Shown here in pieces: positions 1 to 6,554 of a stretch of DNA of 7,773 bases (positions within the stretch are counted from its first letter, which is position 1; the number at the start of each line of letters is the position of its first letter). Under the pieces are notes generated by a model. The model worked only from the letters and a program-made list of their open reading frames with translations, made no database searches and was not told where the DNA came from. The translations under genes were made by a program, and so were the position numbers. The DNA is taken from positions 1 to 7,773 of the forward strand of contig CAZFAT010000327.1 of the NCBI GenBank assembly GCA_964517075.1. Direction: 5' to 3'. Source of the stretch: CAZFAT01 sp964517075 (lineage in GTDB: Bacteria; Acidobacteriota; Vicinamibacteria; Vicinamibacterales; SCN-69-37).

Positions 1-1865
<1,865 letters not shown>

Positions 1866-1910
1866 CCTCTCTACTGTAGCAGTGGGATGCGCCCGGCCGT
1901 GGCGCGGACT

Positions 1911-2948
1911 TCAGGCGGGTCCGGGGACGATGAGGGGCCGGATATCGACGTCGAGGCGCCAGATCGTGTCGTTCGAGGCCAGTACCAACCCGCCGTCGGG
2001 ATCGATGGCGACGCCGACGAGCATCGGCGCGCTGACGACCAGTTCCGGCGTGGGGTCCGCGGCGGAAACATCGACGCGAAACAGGCCCGATGAGCCGGCG
2101 AGGGCATCGGCCACATACAGCCGTCCCGCACGATCGAAGGCCAGGCCCTGCGGCCGCCCAAAACCGTCGCAGGCCACCTCCACCCGCCGGTCCGGCGTGA
2201 CCCGATAGATCGGATCGTGTGAGGCGAGTGTCGGCGCGGCCACGTACAGCGAGCCATCGGGACCGAACGCGAGATGAAACGCGGCGACGCTCGCCGGCAG
2301 CGTGGCGAATGTCTCTACCTCCCGCTTCCCGGAGATCCGGAACAGCGTCCCGAGGCGATCGCCCACGAAGAGCGACCCGTCGGGCGCAAACGCGAGGCCC
2401 GTCGGCACGCCGAGTTCGCCGACGTAGCGCTCCACCCGATCGTCGGCCCCCATCCGATAGACCTGACCTTCGAACCGGCTCGATACGTACATCGCGCCAT
2501 CGGGACCCAAGGCCAGCGAGGTGGGATTGGCGATCTCCACGGCGAGCGGCTCACGCACGCCCAGGCCGCTCACCCGGTACATTGGGACCGGAACTTTCGT
2601 CCCGCGTCCGCCGCTCTGGGTCACGTAGAGCCGACCCAGTCCATCGAAGGCGGGATTGTCCACCTGATGAAGTCCGGTCGCGAGCAGCCGCGCGACTTCC
2701 ACCGAGGCCGTGCCGTCGGCGTCAGCGGCACCAACGTGAATCGGCATAGTCCCGCCCTCGGCCGCGGGCGGAATCACCAGCCGCAGCGACCGGCGCGAGG
2801 CCGCGGCGACGTGCGTGTCGTGCAGACCGATGCGAACGGGCGGAGGGCCATCCGAGAGGAGCTGGAACTGTCTGCCTTCCAGGAGGACGCGTCCGCCGGG
2901 GACGGCCCAGGCCGGACGGACCGATGACGAAGCCTGCTGTTCCGGCAC
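1911..2948 (-). CDS. TIG/IPT domain plus NHL-type six-bladed beta-propeller protein
   Basis: 345 residues. Residues about 10-88 look like an IPT/TIG immunoglobulin-like domain (VPGGRVLLEGRQF opening). The rest contains six repeats of the form P-x-G-L-A-F-x-P-D-G-x-L-Y-V, at roughly 99-110, 141-155, 182-196, 226-237, 265-281 and 311-325, as in NHL/SMP-30/gluconolactonase-like six-bladed propellers. No signal peptide or membrane segment is visible, so it is probably cytoplasmic. That is unusual, since many TIG-NHL proteins are exported. Its ligand and any enzymatic activity are unknown, and I saw no convincing SMP-30 metal site. The start is GTG at 2948, the first possible start after an in-frame TAG at 2960-2958 that ends the HNH gene; AGG lies 6 bases before it. 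The 9-base gap implies translational coupling to the HNH gene, and uvrA follows 45 bases downstream. Domain assignment is good; the role is not known. Confidence 0.85.
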   Translation of the reverse strand: MPEQQASSSVRPAWAVPGGRVLLEGRQFQLLSDGPPPVRIGLHDTHVAAASRRSLRLVIPPAAEGGTMPIHVGAADADGTASVEVARLLATGLHQVDNPAFDGLGRLYVTQSGGRGTKVPVPMYRVSGLGVREPLAVEIANPTSLALGPDGAMYVSSRFEGQVYRMGADDRVERYVGELGVPTGLAFAPDGSLFVGDRLGTLFRISGKREVETFATLPASVAAFHLAFGPDGSLYVAAPTLASHDPIYRVTPDRRVEVACDGFGRPQGLAFDRAGRLYVADALAGSSGLFRVDVSAADPTPELVVSAPMLVGVAIDPDGGLVLASNDTIWRLDVDIRPLIVPGPA

Positions 2949-2957
2949 GACGACCTG

Positions 2958-3491
2958 CTACTCGTCGTCGAGCTCGACGTTCCAGTAGATGTAGTCGCGC
3001 CAGCTTTCCGGCGCCTGGCGGATGCCGAAGGTCATGCGCAGGGCCGGCGTCTTGTTGGGACGCCGCGGCGATCGAATCAGCCGCATGCCGGCCTGATCCG
3101 GGGTGCGGCCGCCCTTGCGCCGGTTGCAGCTGATGCAGCACGTCACGATGTTCTCCCAGTCCTTGCGGCCACCTTGCGCGACCGGTGTGACGTGATCGAA
3201 CGTGAGCTCGCTCGTCGAAAACGCCGTTCCGCAATACTGGCACGAGTGCTGGTCGCGCGCGTAGATGTTTGCGCGGGAGAAGGGCACGTATTCCACCCGC
3301 CGCCGCATGCGGATGCGCCGGAGGAGCCGGATGACGGAGGGCAGCTTGAGGCTGAACGACACGGATCGGATCTCGCGGTCGTACACTGCGACAATCTCGA
3401 CCTTGCCCTGCGCCCACAGCGTGATGGCCTTCTGCCAGTGGACCACACGCAGCGGCTCGTACGTGGCGTTGAGAAGGAGGGTCTGCTCCAT
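2958..3491 (-). CDS. HNH endonuclease family protein
   Basis: 177 residues beginning MEQTLLLNATYEPLRVV, the N-terminus typical of a widespread small HNH family in bacteria. The HNH/zinc module is complete: Cys84-x2-Cys87, Asp99-His100, Asn114 and Cys119-x2-Cys122, followed by NRRKGGRTP. The family is expected to cut DNA in a metal-dependent way, but the physiological role of these stand-alone chromosomal members is unclear to me. I chose ATG 3491 because homologous N-termini start there. A longer in-frame reading from TTG at 3536 is unlikely, since that TTG is part of a TTGACA -35 box. With the proposed promoter the mRNA leader would be only about 9 bases and there is no Shine-Dalgarno sequence, suggesting near-leaderless translation. 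It is the first gene of the HNH/propeller/uvrA run, and the downstream propeller gene is in the same reading frame. Confidence 0.9.
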   Translation of the reverse strand: MEQTLLLNATYEPLRVVHWQKAITLWAQGKVEIVAVYDREIRSVSFSLKLPSVIRLLRRIRMRRRVEYVPFSRANIYARDQHSCQYCGTAFSTSELTFDHVTPVAQGGRKDWENIVTCCISCNRRKGGRTPDQAGMRLIRSPRRPNKTPALRMTFGIRQAPESWRDYIYWNVELDDE

Positions 3492-3506
3492 AAGAGGCGC
3501 GCCGAC

Positions 3507-3536
3507 ATTCTGGCTGCATCGCGCGAAAGTTGTCAA
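3507..3536 (-). promoter_or_regulatory. Candidate sigma-70 type promoter for the HNH/propeller/uvrA operon
   Basis: On the minus strand a perfect TTGACA (3536-3531) is followed after 18 bases by CAGAAT (3512-3507, four of six matches to TATAAT). Transcription would start near 3500, only about 9 bases before the HNH start codon. The prediction rests on sequence match and location only. Confidence 0.5.
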
Positions 3537-3559
3537 GAAATGCAGGGCGTAAGACTAAT
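3530..3559 (+). promoter_or_regulatory. Candidate divergent promoter for the NlpC/P60 lipoprotein gene
   Basis: TTGTCA (3530-3535, five of six) is followed after 18 bases by ACTAAT (3554-3559, four of six). A start near 3566 would give a leader of about 70 bases to the ATG at 3636. The -35 overlaps the opposite-strand TTGACA by five bases, so polymerase could probably occupy only one at a time. Confidence 0.35.
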
Positions 3560-3635
3560 GATCACAGCAGGTTACGAGAGAGCTCGGTCTGCCGGCTGCT
3601 CAGGCGGCCGAGCCCAGGAACCGATAGTCAGGCTG

Positions 3636-4196
3636 ATGGCCTCGCGTGCGACTCACCTGAGTGCCCTCCTGGGGGCTGCGGTCCTCGCCACGGCCTGTGC
3701 CTCGGGCGCGCCGGTGACTGCACGGCCCGCCCCGTTCCCCCGCTCACCCCTCCCGCCCGTCGAAAGGCCGGCCCCCGTCGAGAAGACGCCATTCGAACCG
3801 GCGGCCCCGATCGCAGCGGCGGTCCTGGACACCGCGCTGGGCCTGCGCGGTGTGCCCTATCAGTTCGGGGGAGTGGCGCCCGAGACGGGGTTCGATTGCA
3901 GCGGCTTCGTCCGCTACGTGTTCCAGCAGCATTCCGTCGTCCTGCCGCGGACGGTGACCGAACAGTTCCAGGTGGGTCGCGACGTCGACACCGCGGAGAT
4001 CCAGCCCGGAGACCTCATCTTCTTTACGACCGTGACTCCCGGGGCGTCCCACGTCGGGATTGCCTTTGATGCGGGGACTTTCGTGCACGCCCCAGGCAGC
4101 GGGAGCGTCGTCCGTCTGGAGCGGCTGGACGCGCCTTACTGGCGGTCGCGGCTGGTGGGTGTCAAGCGGCTGCTCGCCCTGACCATCGCGAGTTGA
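3636..4196 (+). CDS. NlpC/P60 family peptidase, probable lipoprotein
   Basis: 186 residues. NlpC/P60 enzymes are cysteine peptidases that usually cut peptide cross-links or stems in peptidoglycan. The catalytic Cys88 sits in FDCSGFVRYVF, His139 in SHVGIAF and a third polar residue, His151, in FVHAPGSG; LRGVPYQFGG at 70-79 and PGDLIFF at 124-130 are family hallmarks. The N-terminus (residues 1-21) is a hydrophobic export signal ending LATAC, so Cys21 may be lipidated; Ala at position -3 of the lipobox is not the preferred Leu. Residues 22-60 are a Pro/Ala-rich linker. I chose ATG 3636 because it directly precedes the signal peptide; an in-frame ATG at 3558 lies inside the proposed -10 box. It is divergent from the HNH operon and has no co-directional partner close by. 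The call is secure for the domain and moderate for lipidation. Confidence 0.93.
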   Translation: MASRATHLSALLGAAVLATACASGAPVTARPAPFPRSPLPPVERPAPVEKTPFEPAAPIAAAVLDTALGLRGVPYQFGGVAPETGFDCSGFVRYVFQQHSVVLPRTVTEQFQVGRDVDTAEIQPGDLIFFTTVTPGASHVGIAFDAGTFVHAPGSGSVVRLERLDAPYWRSRLVGVKRLLALTIAS

Positions 4197-4221
4197 GGTG
4201 ACCTCGGCCTGGCTCTCCTGA

Positions 4222-4238
4222 CCGACGGCCTCCGTCGG
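4222..4238 (+). terminator. Hairpin 26 bases after the NlpC/P60 stop, possible terminator
   Basis: CCGACGG, loop CCT, CCGTCGG forms a perfect 7-base-pair stem. No run of T follows, so it is not a classical intrinsic terminator. Its position just past the stop codon makes transcript-end or RNA-protection roles plausible. Confidence 0.35.
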
Positions 4239-4349
4239 CTAGGCAGCCCCCGGCTGAGGGCTCGGCGCGCCTTTCATTCCTCCACTGACAAATGTGGTCG
4301 ATTGCCCGCCCCAGGGGCTGAGTGAAACGACGCTTCTCGCCCTCGGTCT

Positions 4350-4366
4350 GGGGCCGTTTAGGCCCC
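4350..4366. repeat. Inverted repeat GGGGCC-GTTTA-GGCCCC
   Basis: A perfect 6-base-pair GC stem with a five-base loop. No T-run follows on either strand. It lies where the composition shifts from GC-rich to AT-richer sequence. Function unknown. Confidence 0.4.
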
Positions 4367-4472
4367 CCTGCACGGTTCTTCACACAATCAATGACGCATT
4401 CGAAATTCGCTTTCAAAAACGGTCAGTTTGTGTACTACTGACGGCGCAATTCAGGGGGAGCAGGTAACAGAA

Positions 4473-4504
4473 GTGTCGAAAGAATACCAATTCTTGTTCG
4501 ACAC
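4473..4504. repeat. Long inverted repeat (32-base hairpin) upstream of the S8 protease gene
   Basis: GTGTCGAA (4473-4480) pairs perfectly with TTCGACAC (4497-4504), and AGAAT (4481-4485) with ATTCT (4490-4494). The loop is ACCA and there is a two-base TG bulge on the right arm, giving 13 base pairs. No T-run follows, so termination is unlikely. It could be an operator for a dimeric regulator or a structured RNA leader element. It lies 183 bases before the protease start. Confidence 0.6.
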
Positions 4505-4612
4505 GCACGATTCCGTAATGGCGGGTTCAGACCTGTCGGTCAGGGTTGGGCCCGCAAGTGCCAGTCGCTCAAGGAGTAAGCGTTATTGCACGACGTCTTA
4601 CTTTTTGGAGGC

Positions 4613-4627
4613 TGGCATTGGACGTGC
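4613..4627 (+). promoter_or_regulatory. Sigma-54-like promoter element upstream of the protease
   Basis: TGGCATTGGACGTGC keeps the invariant GG and GC dinucleotides at the exact -24/-12 spacing of the TGGCACG-N4-TTGC consensus, with three mismatches at less conserved positions. Transcription would start near 4639, leaving a leader of about 48 bases. No activator gene is visible in the window, so this is tentative. Confidence 0.25.
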
Positions 4628-4686
4628 CTAACGAAACTGACGACTGGATAACAAGTTTGACCGTGTCACTCCCCAGGGCACTACAC

Positions 4687-6321
4687 ATGACCGTTCCCGT
4701 TCGACCGTCGACGACCTGCCACCGGCTGTTAGTTCTTATCGGCCTGATCGCCATTTCCTCTATAGCTCCACGCGAGGCGTTCGCGCAGCACCGGGCGTTG
4801 CTGTCTCGCGGGCTCGACGCACGGATCGCGGCCGGTGGGTCGGACACGATCCCCGTGATCGTCGGCGGCCCGCAGGCGGAAGTGGATCGACTGGCTGGGC
4901 AGTACGGACTGCAGGTGATCACGCGCCTCGAGATGGGCGCGCTGGTGAGCGGGACCGCGGCGCAGTTGGATCTCGTCGCGAACGATCCAGCCGTGAGCGC
5001 GCTCGCGGCCGACGAAGTCGTCATCGGGACGATGGGTGTCAGCACGCAGTCGACCGGCGCAAACCTGCTGTGGCCCGGGGCTGACGGCAGCTTGTTTGGC
5101 GGCTTGGTCGGCAGCGGCGTCGGCGTGGCGATTCTCGATTCGGGTCTCTCACTGCACGCCGATCTCAGAGGCCGCGTCAAGCTCCGGCTGAACTTCGCGA
5201 ACGACACCGATCCAACCGATGCCTCGGACGAGTTCGGTCATGGCACCCACGTGGCGGGCATCGTCGCAGGCAGCGGCGCCGGCAGCTACAGCACGGACGG
5301 GAGCTCATACGTCGGGATGGCGCCGGGTGCGGAAATCATCAGTCTGCGCGTGCTGGGTGCTGATGGCACCGGGTACGTGTCGGACGTGGTGCAGGGCATT
5401 GAGTGGGCCATCAGGAATCAGAAGCAGTACGGCCTGCGTGTCCTGAATCTCTCACTGGGTCATCTGGCGACGACGCTGCCGCGGCATGATCCGCTGGCGC
5501 AGGCGGTGGAACGGGCCGTGAAGAGCGGCCTCGTGGTCGTGGCCTCCGCGGGCAACCTCGGCAAGGACGACGAAGGCAATCCAATCAATGGCGCCATCGT
5601 CTCGCCTGGCTACACGCCAGGCGCGTTAACCGTTGGGGCATTGAACACGCTCGGGACGGTCATCCGGTCCGACGACCAGGTCGCCTCGTATGCGTCGCGC
5701 GGACCGGTGGGCGATCCCGACCGCGAGAACACCTGGGAAATCAAGCCGGATCTGGTCGCGCCGGGCAACGCGATTGTCGCGGCGGGCGCGGTCGGCAGCT
5801 ACATCTGGGACAACTACCCCGATCGGCGCGTGACCGGCAGCGCCAACGGCACCTACCTCGTGCTGTCGGGATCGAGCATGGCGACCGCCGTGGTCTCGGG
5901 AGCGGTCGCGCAATTGCTGCAGGCGGCGCCGGATCTCGCGCCCGCCCAAGTCAAAGCGGTCCTTCAGCTGACCGCGCAGCGGCTCGATGGCTTCGGACTG
6001 GTTGAGCAGGGCGCGGGCAGTCTGAATGTGCCACTGGCGGTGGAGCTGGCGAGGACCGGCAACTTCTTCGACGCTCCCACCGGAGTCGAGATTGGCGGCG
6101 AACTGGTGGAGGCGGGTGACTTCGCCTTCACATCGGTGTCGGCGTGGGGACGCACGGACTCGCTCGCCGGCGGCGTACGCATCGGCAGCACCGTGGTGTG
6201 GAGCAGCCAGAGCGTCAGGGGAAATACCATCATCTGGGGCAACCGCGGCACGGGCGCCAACGGCACCATCATCTGGGGCAACCGGGGGATTGGGGCTTCT
6301 GCCCTTCCTGAACTTCAGTGA
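4687..6321 (+). CDS. Secreted S8 family subtilisin-like serine protease with C-terminal T-[IV]-[IV]-W repeats
   Basis: 544 residues. A signal peptide covers 1-33 (hydrophobic LLVLIGLIAISSIA core, likely cleavage AFA|Q), so the product is exported. Residues about 54-115 resemble an inhibitor I9-like propeptide (DTIPVIVGG opening). The catalytic domain has Asp151 in VAILDSGLSLHADL, His185 in FGHGTHVAGIVAG, oxyanion Asn290 in ASAGNLG and Ser397 in LSGSSMATAVVSG, so it should be active. After about residue 460 there is a short tail with three units at 502-506, 514-518 and 527-531 (TVVWS, TIIWG, TIIWG), spaced 12-13 residues apart. I chose ATG 4687 because AGGG lies 8 bases upstream and a good signal peptide follows at once; the open frame runs further upstream only from poor start codons. 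The tail ends shortly after the third unit, while related motifs appear out of frame downstream, so the tail may be shortened. The substrate is unknown. Confidence 0.93.
   Translation: MTVPVRPSTTCHRLLVLIGLIAISSIAPREAFAQHRALLSRGLDARIAAGGSDTIPVIVGGPQAEVDRLAGQYGLQVITRLEMGALVSGTAAQLDLVANDPAVSALAADEVVIGTMGVSTQSTGANLLWPGADGSLFGGLVGSGVGVAILDSGLSLHADLRGRVKLRLNFANDTDPTDASDEFGHGTHVAGIVAGSGAGSYSTDGSSYVGMAPGAEIISLRVLGADGTGYVSDVVQGIEWAIRNQKQYGLRVLNLSLGHLATTLPRHDPLAQAVERAVKSGLVVVASAGNLGKDDEGNPINGAIVSPGYTPGALTVGALNTLGTVIRSDDQVASYASRGPVGDPDRENTWEIKPDLVAPGNAIVAAGAVGSYIWDNYPDRRVTGSANGTYLVLSGSSMATAVVSGAVAQLLQAAPDLAPAQVKAVLQLTAQRLDGFGLVEQGAGSLNVPLAVELARTGNFFDAPTGVEIGGELVEAGDFAFTSVSAWGRTDSLAGGVRIGSTVVWSSQSVRGNTIIWGNRGTGANGTIIWGNRGIGASALPELQ
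6190..6284 (+). repeat. In-gene tandem repeat coding T-[IV]-[IV]-W-[GS]
   Basis: The 20-base sequence ACCATCATCTGGGGCAACCG occurs exactly twice (6226-6245 and 6265-6284), 39 bases (13 codons) apart. A diverged copy, ACCGTGGTGTGGAGC, sits at 6190-6204, 36 bases before the first. Exact identity between two copies suggests recent duplication or conversion inside the protease gene. Confidence 0.85.
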
Positions 6322-6385
6322 TGGCCAGGTCCGGAGATTGCCCTAACAGTCTTGTCCATAAGACAGAGGAGACCGTGATGTTTCA

Positions 6386-6405
6386 GATTATCGTTTGGAC
6401 ATAAG
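6386..6405 (+). repeat. Direct repeat copy A, with 8-codon micro-ORF (6378-6404)
   Basis: GATTATCGTTTGGACATAAG matches copy B at 16 of 20 positions. It is the end of a tiny open frame reading MFQIIVWT-stop, starting at ATG 6378. AGGAG at 6367-6371 is placed 6 bases before that ATG, an excellent ribosome site for so short a frame. The IIVW core recalls the TIIW units of the protease tail but is in another frame. It may be a decayed tail unit or a real micropeptide. Confidence 0.4.
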
Positions 6406-6465
6406 GGCCCAATTCGGGTTGGCACAGAACCAGCATTAGCCGGTGGTCATGATGCCGACTGTTGC

Positions 6466-6485
6466 GATCATCGCTTGGAGCTAAG
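6466..6485 (+). repeat. Direct repeat copy B, with 11-codon micro-ORF (6449-6484)
   Basis: GATCATCGCTTGGAGCTAAG starts 80 bases after copy A. It ends a small frame MMPTVAIIAWS-stop beginning at ATG 6449, with GGTGG just upstream as a weak ribosome site. Like copy A it ends I-I-x-W-[ST]-stop, yet the two are in different frames and neither is in the protease frame. Confidence 0.4.
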
Positions 6486-6522
6486 CTAGCTCGGCCCTTC
6501 AGCCGATAGAATAGATCTGATT

Positions 6523-6545
6523 CCGGGCGTTCTGTGCCCCGGAGG
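6523..6545 (+). promoter_or_regulatory. Ribosome-binding site of the HD-GYP gene, partly inside a hairpin
   Basis: GGAGG at 6541-6545 lies 9 bases before ATG 6555 and fixes that start. CCGGGC (6523-6528) can pair with GCCCCGG (6536-6542) with one bulged C and a seven-base loop, which would cover the first two G of the ribosome site. This could lower translation, but the stem is short. Confidence 0.45.
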
Positions 6546-6554
6546 TCCGATTTA

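Larger units (their letters stand above)
4197..4686. other. Intergenic stretch of 490 bases with three inverted repeats
   Basis: No convincing gene is seen. The first part, to about 4370, is GC-rich and carries two hairpins (4222-4238 and 4350-4366). The second part is clearly richer in A and T: 4381-4440 is 40% GC. It carries a longer hairpin (4473-4504) and a sigma-54-like element (4613-4627). No known riboswitch or tRNA was recognised by eye. Confidence 0.7.
6322..6554. other. Gap between protease and HD-GYP genes
   Basis: These 233 bases have no ordinary gene. They contain two copies of a 20-base direct repeat, a small inverted repeat GAGCTA-AGC-TAGCTC (6478-6492), a -10-like TAGAAT at 6507-6512 without a recognisable -35, and a hairpin that touches the HD-GYP ribosome-binding site. 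No T-rich terminator is seen after the protease, so read-through transcription into the HD-GYP gene is possible. Confidence 0.6.

Noticed and set aside
1866..1885. Short inverted repeat ACTG-TAG-CAGT before uvrA, as a possible SOS box
   Set aside because: The arms are only four bases and it does not match the CTGT-N8-ACAG pattern; LexA sites in this host are unknown to me.
3491..3536. Longer HNH protein starting at TTG 3536 (15 extra residues)
   Set aside because: The TTG belongs to a TTGACA -35 element and the family N-terminus begins at the ATG at 3491.
3174..3635. Upstream extension of the NlpC/P60 frame, including ATG 3558
   Set aside because: It runs antisense through the HNH gene, and starting there would bury the export signal; ATG 3558 lies in the proposed -10 box.
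4162..4416. 84-codon minus-strand frame past the NlpC/P60 gene
   Set aside because: TTG start, no ribosome site, overlaps the NlpC/P60 3' end and two hairpins, and shows no recognisable family feature.
4428..4631. 67-codon plus-strand frame upstream of the protease
   Set aside because: It starts at TTG without a ribosome site, shows no domain, and runs through the 4473-4504 hairpin.
6478..6492. Inverted repeat GAGCTA-AGC-TAGCTC as a terminator
   Set aside because: The six-pair stem is weak and no T-run follows; it also overlaps direct repeat copy B.
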